Part shown: positions 22,742 through 32,031 of the stretch, piece by piece
Numbering within the stretch: the stretch's first letter is position 1
Layout of the letters: each line of letters opens with the position of its first letter
DNA from: Pseudozyma flocculosa PF-1
Lineage: Eukaryota; Basidiomycota; Ustilaginomycetes; Ustilaginales; Ustilaginaceae
DNA: 64,000 bases
Direction of reading: 5' to 3'
Assembly: GCF_000417875.1 (NCBI RefSeq)
Contig: NW_006920870.1
Span: 1,221,734 to 1,285,733, forward strand
Translations under genes and position numbers: made by a program
Notes under the pieces: model-generated
Seen by the model: only the letters and a program-made list of their open reading frames with translations
Databases searched by the model: none
Told to the model about the DNA's origin: nothing

Positions 22742-24468
22742 GAGTTGGGAGCAGGGTCGAGCTGGTCGAGTTTGTCAGCTACGATTTCGAGCTGGGAGCG
22801 GGTCCATTTGATGGCCTGGTTGAGGATCGTCAGTTGACCTGAGAGGGGGGGGGGGGGGGGATCGCAGAGGAGGGAGAGGATGGGGAGTCGATACTTTATT
22901 CGCGGGCGAGCAGCGAAGATCGGAAGGGGGGAAGACGGGGCAGGGACGTACCCTGTCGATAGACGTCAACCATATCCCACACCTTCCTCCGTACGGGCGC
23001 ATCCTCATCCGCCTCCCCCTCCTCCTCCTCCCCGGTCTCCTGAGGTGGAATGCGCACGAGCATCTCCTCGATCTGGGCCTGGATGGTTCGAAACGACTTG
23101 CGTTTCTGCACCAGCAGCACCTCGAGCGTCTCTAGCGTTTCGCCATGGAGTTCCAGCTCTTCCACCTCCCTCTCCCTCTCCCTCTCGTCATCTTCGAATT
23201 TCTGCGGGGGCGAAGACGAGCGAGGAGCGGGATCAGGAGCGGCGAGTTGGATCCTAGCTCGGACCTCGTCGATCAAGCCGGGTGGAGGCGCAGAGCTGCT
23301 CCGTAGCCACCGGTACGTGCCCGCTTCCAGTTGATGCCGCTTGGCCTCACCCTCCGCCCCCTCCTCGCCGGCGTCGCCCTGCCGCTGTCCGAGCTTGAGC
23401 GTGAGGAAATCGTCCTGCCCTCCCGGTAGGACAAAGGCGTAGGATCCAAGCAGCTCCTCGTTGCTCTTGGGTCCGTAGTTGTTGAGCACCTCGGACGTTG
23501 CGGCGATGGGGTAGCGAGTGGTGAACACCACTCTGGCATCACCTGCGTCGCCGTTGTCGGGGCCGGTGCAGGGAGGGGATGCGGGTTGAGCGGACCATGT
23601 GACGGGCATGGACCGGGCGTGGTTGGGCAGGTCGAGGGCGGGTATGAGTACCGGTCCGTCGTCGGGCGAGAGGGAAGGGAGGAGCGTGGGTGGGAATGCG
23701 CGCGAGAGGGACACTGCATTCGACCAGCGGTACAGGCTCAGCGTGGCGGCGCGGTCGACGAGACGGTCAAGGCCGTCGAGGATGGCGCTACCCGTCGAGC
23801 CGGGCTGGACGGAGGTACGCCAGCCATGCAGCCATTTGAGGATTGTGTCGTGCTCCTCGTCTGTCTGGCGGAGCTTGTCCAGGGTGGCGCCGTGGAGCGG
23901 CGTTGCAGCGAGCAGGTCCAGCTCGCGACGTCGGAAGAGTAGCGGGATGGGGACGGATCGAGGCAGGGAACGCACGTAGCCGATGTGGTCGTGCAGGTCG
24001 CCTCGATGCGCCGCATCGTCATGCGAGGCCCCGTCGGCGCTGTCGACGTGGAGCAAGAGGAGACGGACGAGGAAGATGTAGAAGATGGCCCACTTGTCGT
24101 GGGACAGTGCGGGGGAATCGGTGGATCCAAAGACGCGGCCGATGGCCGACCGGGCGCTGGGCGAGGAGATGCACATGCGCGCTGGTACGCTTAGTATCTG
24201 TGTTGGTTCCGGGAGTGGGGCGGTGGCGTAGAGGCCGAGGCCGGTTTGTGGGTCTATGGAAGGGGAATGAGGGCAGGGAGCGGTGAGCTAGGGACCAGGC
24301 TGGGCGGGGTCAGATGGGTGCGGTGCGGTGCGGTGCGGTGCGGTGCGGTGGGGTTCACTGACCTCGTCTGACATGGACATCGGGATGGAGATGTATCCCG
24401 TGCTGCGCGAACCAGCGCGACAGGTGGTCGGGCTGGCGGTCTTGTTGCCCTCGATGGTCGGCGGTCAT
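22690..24468 (-). CDS. SET-domain protein lysine methyltransferase (LSMT/SETD3/RKM-like)
   Basis: Three exons read leftward, 24468-24363, 24253-22952 and 22838-22690 (introns 109 and 113 nt, GTCAGT and GTACGT donors), give 518 residues. Exon 1 supplies LSRWFAQHGIHLHPDVHVR and exon 2 begins TGLGLYATAPLPEP, a typical start of this SET class. Core motifs are SRAF, an ALDLPNHA segment equivalent to the family NH motif, and NNYGPKSNEELLGSYAFVLP. A charged C-terminal helical part follows, as in substrate-binding domains of Rubisco-LSMT-like enzymes. These transfer methyl from SAM to lysines of non-histone proteins such as ribosomal proteins or elongation factors; the substrate here is unknown. The C-terminus has 11 consecutive Asp from GTC repeats (+ strand). 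Intron 2 carries a C16 tract just before its acceptor. Confidence 0.85.
24317..24350. repeat. GGTGC pentanucleotide array inside the first SET-gene intron
   Basis: Six full GGTGC units plus a partial one, within intron 24254-24362. It is an intronic simple repeat of a type also seen at 31561-31604. Confidence 0.9.
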
Positions 24469-24671
24469 GGTGGTCGATGCGGGATCGAGGAGGGAGGGAA
24501 GAAAGGTTCTGCTGCTGCTGCTGCTGCTGCTGGGATCCGGTGGCCCGGCGGTGGAGCTTTGGACTTTTCCGTCTGTGGAGGCGGGTGGGCGGGCGAGTTG
24601 CGCTTTCCGAGTTCCGAATTTCTCTTCTTTCCGGGAAAAAGAGTAGGCTAGGGTGCGTGGCCGGCTGAAGT

Positions 24672-24703
<32 letters not shown>

Positions 24704-24938
24704 CTCTCTGGCTGTCTGCTGCGCCATCTTGCTTGGTTGTGCCTCCACACCAACACCTTTTTAGCAGGCGCCCTCTTTGGCCCGTCTCTGGCACCCGCAC
24801 CCACCAACACGCGCTCGCCTTGGCCGCCAGCCTCTTGCTTGAACCCCCACCGCCCGCCTGCTCGCCCTTCGTTCCGCCTTCCTCGTCGTCCGTCCCAACC
24901 TTCCCGCTCACCCGCACTATACCCTGACCCAAATCGCA
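24469..24938. promoter_or_regulatory. Bidirectional promoter region, SET gene and TDP1
   Basis: 470 bp separate the two start codons, so core promoters and 5' leaders of both must be here. It contains a GCT trinucleotide run (about 24510-24531), a GGCT array (24673-24703) roughly in the middle, and a CCCACC/CCCGC-rich leader before TDP1. No TATA box was seen. Confidence 0.6.
24673..24703. repeat. GGCT array in the SET/TDP1 promoter region
   Basis: Seven tandem GGCT units centred between two divergent genes. Confidence 0.9.
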
Positions 24939-26921
24939 ATGTCGCCCAACGATCCCATCGTCATCTCGGACGACGACGAAACTGCATCCGAATCCGAGAG
25001 GGACCCGCCCCCGTCGCGCACCCATCCGACCACCACGGCCAAACCCACCCTCACCACAGCATCACAACCCCCCACTGCCGCAGCATCGTCGAGCAACACC
25101 GCATCGTCGTCGAAGGATTCCACAGCATCGACCCTCCCGGCGCCCCCGCAGTCCTTTCTCGTCGCCCTCGACCGCGCGCAGATGGAGCGCGATAGGCGCG
25201 AGCGCAACCGCAAGCGCCGTCGCGCAGAGGGCAACGCCTCCAGCTCCGAGGACGACAAGAAAACCCAAAACAAGGCCATCAAGGTCTCGCACAGCGATGG
25301 CCAGGCTACAGCCTCCTCCTCATCAGCCGCGTCCCTCCCCACAACCGCGCCCACAGGCTCTCGAACCGAGTCGATCCGTCCCGACGACCGTTTCTGGCAC
25401 GGCACCGTCAAAGTCTCTTACAATGAGCACGCCGTCGCCGGCTTGAGGGGCTGTACCTTCGACTCATTGCTTCTGCCGGCGACGCCCTCGGCGGCTCGCG
25501 GGCTGAGGAGCGTCGTCATGTCCACCTATGACCTGCACATTGACTGGCTGCAGGCCCACTTTCCGCGCGACATCAGCGCCACCCTCATCTACGATCCTCC
25601 GCCCATCAATGAACGCTCCTTCGCCAGACCCGTGCCCTCAGGTCTTTATCCAATCAGTCGCATCCCTGGTAGCCTGGATATCCCGGGCTGGACCTGGGCC
25701 GTGCCGCGGCTTCCAAAGGGAGGTCCCCTGACACAGCATGTCAAGCTCCTTGTGCTCGAGCACGCCGACTTCGTCCGCGTCGCCATCCTCTCCGCGAACC
25801 TCAACGCCATGGACTGGGAGACGAGCGAGAACACCGCCTTCATCCAAGACTTTCCGCTGCGCTCGGTCGGAGCGCGAGCGGAAGCACCGCCGACCGCGGG
25901 GCGGCCATCGACCAACGACTTCGAGGATCAGCTCGGCCGCGTCCTTCGCAGCTTCGGCGTCCTACCGCAGAGCCACCCGATCTGGACCACGCTCGCTCGC
26001 ACCGACTTCTCCAAGGCGGCTGCAAGGATCGTCGCAAGCTGGCCCCAGTCGGGTCCCCTCGCGGGCTGGGACTCGATGGAGGTCCAAGGCCTGAGCAGGC
26101 TCGGCAAGGTCGTCAGAGATCTGGGCTTGCCTCTGGAGAAGGGAGGCGTCCTGATCGAAGCGCAGGGCTCATCGCTGGCAACGTACAACCGAAAGTGGCT
26201 CCACCAGTTCGAGCTGATCGCCTCGGGCATCGACCCGCGAGGTGTCCTGCCGCTCAGCACGCAGGATGCCAAGCAGGCCTTGCCGCCTATCAAGATCCTG
26301 TTCCCCACGCAGCGCTACGTCGAGGAGGGCTCGGCATCCGGCATCGCAGGCGGCGGGACGTTCTTTGGCAAGGCGGATACATGGGCCGCGTCCGAGTTCA
26401 AGGCACTCTACCACCAGCCGCGCAGTCGGCGCGGCGAGCTGCTCATGCACGCCAAATCGTTGCTCGCCTTCTTGCCGTCGGCACAGGATGTTATCGACCA
26501 AGCCTTCCGCGATGGACAAACGCTCAAGGAGGGTGGCAGCAGCGCAGGCTCTTCGACGGCCCGAAGCAGCGGCAGCGCCGGCGGCGGTAGCGGCGGCAGC
26601 AGCACGGCAGAACGGCCCATCGGCTGGACGTACTTGGGCAGCTCCAACTTTACGAAGGCGGCGCACGGCACCATCAGCGGCAGGCAGACGGCACCGACCA
26701 TGTCGACGTCCAACTGGGAGCTCGGCGTCGTCTTCCCGCTCTACAGGAGCGAGGTCGAGCGCAGCGGGGCCGACTGCCTCGCCCTCCGCGCCATCACCTA
26801 TCGGCGCCCGGTGGAGCCCTATGGACCGGAAGACACGCCCTGGGACATCATGACCTTGAAGAGGGCGCTGGTAGAGGCCGAGCGCAGACGGCGCGAACTG
26901 CAAAGCGGCTTGGCGATGTAG
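24939..26921 (+). CDS. TDP1: Tyrosyl-DNA phosphodiesterase 1
   Basis: A single exon of 660 residues. Tdp1 hydrolyses the 3'-phosphotyrosyl bond left by trapped topoisomerase I and cleans other 3' blocks; it acts in the nucleus and mitochondria. Both HKD half-sites of the phospholipase-D superfamily are visible. The first is QHVKLLVLEH with His267 and Lys269, followed by SANLNAMDWE. The second is LMHAKSLLAF with His504 and Lys506, followed by LGSSNFTKAAHG. The N-terminal 140 residues are acidic, Ser/Thr-rich and contain a basic RNRKRRRAEG stretch that may be a nuclear signal, similar to the disordered N-terminus of other Tdp1 proteins. A Ser/Gly-rich insert of about 30 residues lies just before the second Asn motif. 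The start context GCAATGTCG is fair and no alternative fits better. Confidence 0.93.
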   Translation: MSPNDPIVISDDDETASESERDPPPSRTHPTTTAKPTLTTASQPPTAAASSSNTASSSKDSTASTLPAPPQSFLVALDRAQMERDRRERNRKRRRAEGNASSSEDDKKTQNKAIKVSHSDGQATASSSSAASLPTTAPTGSRTESIRPDDRFWHGTVKVSYNEHAVAGLRGCTFDSLLLPATPSAARGLRSVVMSTYDLHIDWLQAHFPRDISATLIYDPPPINERSFARPVPSGLYPISRIPGSLDIPGWTWAVPRLPKGGPLTQHVKLLVLEHADFVRVAILSANLNAMDWETSENTAFIQDFPLRSVGARAEAPPTAGRPSTNDFEDQLGRVLRSFGVLPQSHPIWTTLARTDFSKAAARIVASWPQSGPLAGWDSMEVQGLSRLGKVVRDLGLPLEKGGVLIEAQGSSLATYNRKWLHQFELIASGIDPRGVLPLSTQDAKQALPPIKILFPTQRYVEEGSASGIAGGGTFFGKADTWAASEFKALYHQPRSRRGELLMHAKSLLAFLPSAQDVIDQAFRDGQTLKEGGSSAGSSTARSSGSAGGGSGGSSTAERPIGWTYLGSSNFTKAAHGTISGRQTAPTMSTSNWELGVVFPLYRSEVERSGADCLALRAITYRRPVEPYGPEDTPWDIMTLKRALVEAERRRRELQSGLAM

Positions 26922-27647
26922 TGGGACGGCTCGGACCGGAGACGGCGATGCAGAGCCATGTCGGCGATGGCGAGGGTGCGGGGGTGGATGGCGAAGCCGG
27001 GAGAGGTGGCAGCGAAGGGACAGTCGTCACAGACTGATAGTTGGGTCGCGCCTTGGAGGTGATCATGCCGCACGGCAGCGGGGCGCTGCACGGTGACGGG
27101 CCTCGAGGGTTGAAGTGAGTGGGCGGCATCTGTAATGGCCCACGAAAATTTTTCAAGTCAACCGCCCGCGCCGATTTTGTAGTGCCATTTGAATGCTTCG
27201 ACCCGCTTCCAAAAAATCAGCGGCGAAGAGACAGCGAGCGAGCGAGCGCCCTCCTCGTGATCATGGCCCGCTGCTCCCGGCTTGTCAGGGCAGGGCAGCG
27301 CACGATGATGCTTCCGACCCACCTCGTCCTCGCCACCATCACCACCACCACCGTCATCATCATTCCGACCGCCACACTGCTTCTTCCTGGCCCTCTCGTC
27401 ACCTGCACTGCGACTGAACAGCACAGCACCTTGAGCACCGCCACAGCCACAGCGCCATAGCTAGCTCGACTGACCGACGGACTTTTGAGCTTGGCCACCT
27501 CTCGCCACACGACCCGACCGCACCTCCAAGCGTACACACGCAAACGGGGCTCTGACCGCACGAAGACTGTGCCCCGCTGCTTCTTGGCCCGCCGGCGCTC
27601 GCCAGACCAACCGCTCCGCCAACCCATATATAGCAGGCCCGCCCAAG
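26922..27647. other. Intergenic, TDP1 3' side and TMA46 promoter
   Basis: 726 bp without a supported gene. It has an AT-richer patch with AAAATTTTT at 27145-27153 and a CAC/ATC-rich stretch at 27335-27365. A TATATA lies at 27627-27632, only 15 bp before the TMA46 ATG. Confidence 0.55.
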
Positions 27648-29105
27648 ATGCCACCAAAGAAGGCCCAGGGCGGCGGCCAGAAGGTCGTCGTTGACAAGGT
27701 GCGTTGTCGCGGGTCTTCACTGTGCTCATCTTGTCCAGCCATGCCTCTCCGTGCGCAGGCCTGCTGATGCTCCCCCTCCTCCGCCTCTACCTGATTCGCC
27801 CCCGCAGACGTTCGGCATGAAGAACAAAAAGGGAGGCAAGGCGCAGAAGCAGGTGCAGATGATCCAGCAGCAGCAGCAGCAGGCGGGCAAGTCGAAAGAG
27901 CAGCTGGCAAAGGAGAAGCAAAAGCAGGCCGAGAAAAAGGCGGCGGCCGAGGCGGCGAAGCTGCTGGCGAGCGACCCCATGTTTTCCATTGTGCAGCCAA
28001 AGGTGCCGTTCGGCGTCGACCCCAAGACTGTCACCTGCGCCTTTTGGAAGGCGGGCAAGTGCGACAAGGGCTCGCGCTGCAAGTACGGGCACTCGCTCGA
28101 CGCCGGGCGCAAGGTCGAGAAAAAGGACCTGTACACGGACACGAGAGAGGCGGGCGACGACGCCAAGAAGAACGACACGATGGACAAGTGGGACCTCGAG
28201 AAGCTGGGCCAGGTCGTCATGAGCAAGCACGGCAACCCAAAGAGCACCACCGACAAGGTGTGCAAGTTCTTCCTCCAGGCCGTCGAGGACGGCAAGTACG
28301 GATGGTTCTGGGAGTGCCCCAACGGCGGCGAAAAGTGCATGTACCGGCACCGGCTGCCGCCAGGTTTCGGTGAGTGCGGTCGAGGGAGGTCCGCGGCGCC
28401 CGGTTGCCCGTCTGCTTCCATGCAGGACTGCGTTCGTGGAGCTGACGGTGCCCCCGCTTTGGAGCAAAACGCTGCTCTACCGAATTCCGCCGCTGCCGCT
28501 CAGTTCTCAAGTCGCAGAAGAAGGAGCTCGAGGAGCTGGAAAAGGCCAACGAGATTTCGCTCGAAGACTTCCTCGAGACGGAGCGGCACAAGCTGGGGTC
28601 GAACCTGACGCCGGTGACGGCCGAGACGTTTTCCAAGTGGAAAAAGGAGCGGGTGGACAAAAAGGCGGCCGAGGAGGACATGCTCAAGGCCAAGAAGGCG
28701 GCGCAGGCGCAGGCCAACAAGATGGCGGGCCTCAGCGGAAGGGAAATGTTTACCCTCAACCCGGACATGTTTGTCGACGACGAGGACGGCGACGGGGACG
28801 GAGAGGTGAGTGGTTGCCGAGGCCCCCCTTCGTGCGGCCCCCCCACCCTCTCTTGGATTCGTGGTCGACTGACGCCGCACGGCTTCCTTTGCGCTCCTTT
28901 CAATTTCCCCCTTTGACGACGACAGTTCGACATGCAGCAATACTTTACCAAGGACTGGGAGCAGGGCCGACAGTCGGACGACGAGGACGGCGGCGACGAC
29001 GATGGCGACGGCGACGATCAGGACCGGGGCGAGGGCAAGGCCAACGGCGACAAGGCGGCCGAGGCCGTCACCAATGGCGTCGAGAAGATGTCGGTCCAGG
29101 CCTGA
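27648..29105 (+). CDS. TMA46: CCCH zinc-finger translation-associated protein Tma46 (DFRP1/ZC3H15 family)
   Basis: Four exons, 27648-27698, 27808-28369, 28504-28805 and 28926-29105 (introns 109, 134 and 120 nt), give 364 residues. The N-terminus MPPKK...VDKTFGMKNK is a hallmark of the family. The first CCCH finger uses C94, C102, C108 and H112. The second uses C169, C187, C194 and H198. The DFRP part follows, with QKKELEELEKANEISLEDFL and a helical Lys/Glu/Ala-rich region. The tail is very acidic (Asp/Gly/Glu). Tma46 binds and stabilises the GTPase Rbg1 (DRG1) and associates with ribosomes (family knowledge). Exon 1 is only 17 codons, so an annotation without splicing would miss the true start. 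Confidence 0.95.
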
Positions 29106-29758
29106 AGTGCGGGGTAGAGGCAGATTTGTGTCCCCCGTCCGTGTCATGTCATTGTCGCATCGAGCTGCGGCAGCAGCAGCATCCCGTCTTGCAACCAGCA
29201 TATCTCCGTCGCCATACCGGCGTCGATCTTTCGTTCCTGCTGGGCTGCCACGCAGCTGCAGAGCCATGCTGTGGTCTTCTGTGTTGGCGTCGCATCTCCT
29301 TGCTGCCGGACAGGGGCGACAGGCGAGGGTTGGTTTACAGGTTCCGTCCATGGCCTTGCTTGGACCAAGGCGGGTTGGGCGGGTGGGCCAGGTGGGCCAA
29401 GGTGAGAAGAAAAAAGAAGTGGAGGTTGGGCCCGCTGCTTGGCGTTGAAAATCGGCCCACCTCGGCCCGTCCCGCCAGGTAAGGCAGTCAGGCCAGGCAA
29501 CGACGGACCATCATGGCTGTAGCCGTTTCTTCCCGCTCACGGCGTCCTGCCAAGGTCAGGCGGGACTCTTGGGTCCGGGCCACACCAGTCGTTCGTGCAC
29601 AGCAAGAATACAGATGCATTGCGCCGGAGCTCAACGGGTCCAAACGAACACATTCCGCCGCCAGCCGCCTCCTCACATCATCCCTGTCCCACGTTCGCTC
29701 GTTCGCTCGGGGGGAAATGGGGCGGTCAAGTTCCTCGCCCCCAGCCGGCCCTCTGGTC
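29106..29758. other. Convergent 3' region, TMA46 and glutathione peroxidase
   Basis: 653 bp between facing stop codons. No gene supported; a GGTGGGCCAAGG-type patch lies near 29380-29405. It should hold both 3' UTRs. Confidence 0.6.
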
Positions 29759-30497
29759 TCACTGCTTGAGGAGCTTCTCGATGGTCTCGGCAATGGCGCT
29801 GGGCTTGGTGTTGGAGCCGTAGCGCTCGACGACGTTGCCCTGCTTGTCGACGAGGAACTTGGTAAAGTTCCACTTGATCATCTCGGTGCCCAGGATGCCC
29901 TTCTTGGCCGACTTGAGGAAGCTAAACACCTCGTTGGTGTTGCTCCCGTTGACGTCCGACTTGGCCATCATTGGGAACGAGACGCCGTAGTTCTGCGCGC
30001 ACGTCGAATACGGTCAAGGAGAGGGAGAGGAGAGGGACGTGAGTTGGGGCAACACGAAAGAAGGGAGAGAGGGGAGGGCAGGGCAGGGCAGGGCAGGGCA
30101 GGGAGGGGCAACGTACCCTCTGGCAGAAGGTGACAATCTCGTCATTGTTTCCCGGATCTTGGGATGCAAACTGGTTGGACGGGAATCCGAGCACCACGAG
30201 GCCCTGGTCGGCGTACTTTTTGTTGAGCTCCTCGAGCTCAGCAAACTGGGGCGTGTATCCGCACCTGGGCCATCGCGACGAGGGGGGGAGGGGGCGACAA
30301 GTCGGTGTCAGATCCGACTACGTTGGCTTGCCTTAACCTGGGCTGCTCGACAACGGCGCCCCAGGGGGGAGAGAGGGGGGGGGGGCGACTCACTTTGACG
30401 CCGTGTTGACAATCAGGACAACCTTGCCCTTGAGCTGGTCAAAGGTGTAGGTCTCTTCGTTGGGCTTGAGCGCCTTGAGGTCGTAGAACTGCACCAT
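29759..30497 (-). CDS. Glutathione peroxidase-like thiol peroxidase (Gpx/Hyr1 type)
   Basis: Exons 30497-30394, 30264-30117 and 29992-29759 (introns 129 and 124 nt) give 161 residues, the normal size for fungal Gpx. The peroxidatic Cys36 sits in NTASKCGYTPQF. Gln70 and the Trp of [12 protein letters not shown] complete the usual catalytic set. Cys82 in TFCQRNYGV matches the resolving Cys of yeast Hyr1/Gpx3. The Cys at 64 in yeast (FPCNQF) is Ser here (FPSNQF). Such enzymes reduce hydroperoxides with thioredoxin and can relay oxidation to transcription factors (family knowledge). The start ATG at 30497 gives a family-like N-terminus (MVQFYDL) with context GACATGG. An upstream targeting exon cannot be excluded because CCAG lies just before it. 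Confidence 0.93.
30076..30100. repeat. GGGCA pentanucleotide array in the second Gpx intron
   Basis: Five GGGCA units inside intron 29993-30116, close to the donor side of the minus-strand gene. Confidence 0.9.
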
Positions 30498-32031
30498 GTC
30501 GGGCTGGATATCTCGTTGCGGGTTGGAGTGAAGGGAGGGCGAGCGAGGGGTATCGTCGGTGGTGGTGGTGGTGGAGAAAAGACAAGGAAATGGCGGTTAG
30601 AGGATCGACAGGATCAGGCGATGCGGTGCCTGCCACGTCTGCCGGCCTTTTCACGTTACACTCCCCCCCCCCTTCGACGACCGACGGACGGAGGGACGGC
30701 CAACGGACGGCGCGGCGGCGGACGGTTGGATAGGCTAGGAGAAGCGGGCAAGCTCAAATTTCAGGTTTACCCAGATCGACACCACGGTCAGGCCGGCTGG
30801 CCAGGCCAGGCCGGCGGGCTTCCCCCGTCCTTCGTTGCCGCTTTCTCTTACATCATGGGACGCGGCCTGCGGCTAGAACCCGGCGCCCAGCGCCAGCCCG
30901 CCCGCTGCGTCTCTGTGCCGAGCGCCGCCAATTTCAGCCAAAGCAAGCAGCAGCAGCAGCTTCTATTCGGGCGCGGGGCGGATCTCGGTGTGCGTGTTTC
31001 AGGCACCTTTGCCTTGCCCTAGCCTGCCCTGGCGTACCCAAACGGCTTTTGGATCTTCGCCTCTCGCTCGTGACCCAACCCGCACCACATCTTGGGAGCT
31101 CACAGGTGTCCATCATCTGCTTGGTGGTCATTCCAACGACGACAAGGCCGGCCTTTCCTTCAGCGCCGTTTCGGCTCGCAACGGCGACAGAGCAACGGTG
31201 TACCCCTCTTCTTTGCCTCGTTGCAGGCTACTGTGGAGGAAGCAAGCAATCAGGCGTGCAGCCAGGCATGCGTGCAGCGTGACACGACGAGCGGAGCGCC
31301 GTGTCATACCAGCCTGACCTGGCCTGGCCTGGCCTGGACTGGCAGGTGGCAGTACTGTACGTTGCAGCGACACCCCCGCCCCGGCCCCCCGGGGAATCGG
31401 CGTTAAGCCTTCCTTCCTTCCATTGCGTCCTTCCATGCACATCCACGCCACGCCACGCAACGCGATGCTTTGCGCCCCCTCCATGGAGACTCAGGCAGGC
31501 AAGCAAGCCAGCAAGCGCGCCCTGAGGGCATGGCTCTTCCATCCGATCCGGTCCGATACGATGCGGTGCGGTGCGGTGCGGGTGCGGTGCGGGTGCGGGT
31601 GCGGCGTTAGGGTCCTCCGAACGAGGCCAAGATCGACAGAGAGACAGGTAGACAGGTTCCGCTGGAATGTACGTACTGACCGGTACATACCTACGGCATT
31701 CGGCAATCAACCAACCCACCCACCCGGTACCGGTCCCGTCGCCGTCGCCATCGCCGTCGCCATCGCCGTCGGACCGGTACCTTCACGCCTTGCTTCCGAC
31801 GCAACCTTGAATGATCCCTGATCTCCACCGCCCCACATGCACACATGAGCCCGGCCAGTCGTGTCGCGAGGTCCAGGACTTCCTGGTTTGATTCCTTGGT
31901 TCGGTTCTTCGATTCGGGTCGGTGCGGGCACGGCACGGTAGGCTCTGGCGAACGACGCTGCTGCCATGTAGTCTTTCCTTCATCTTCGACGACCTCCTTG
32001 ATCCTCCCTAGCTCGTCTCTCTCCCTGCGCA
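30498..32031. other. Intergenic, Gpx promoter and NTH1 3' side
   Basis: 1.5 kb with no supported gene. It holds a GGCCTGGCCTGG array (31317-31343), a GGTGC/GGGTGC array (31561-31604), and a GCCATCGCCGTC repeat (about 31738-31771). The first few hundred bases to the right of 30497 should contain the Gpx promoter. Confidence 0.55.
31561..31604. repeat. GGTGC/GGGTGC repeat
   Basis: Irregular tandem units of GGTGC and GGGTGC, related to the intronic array at 24317-24350. Confidence 0.85.
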
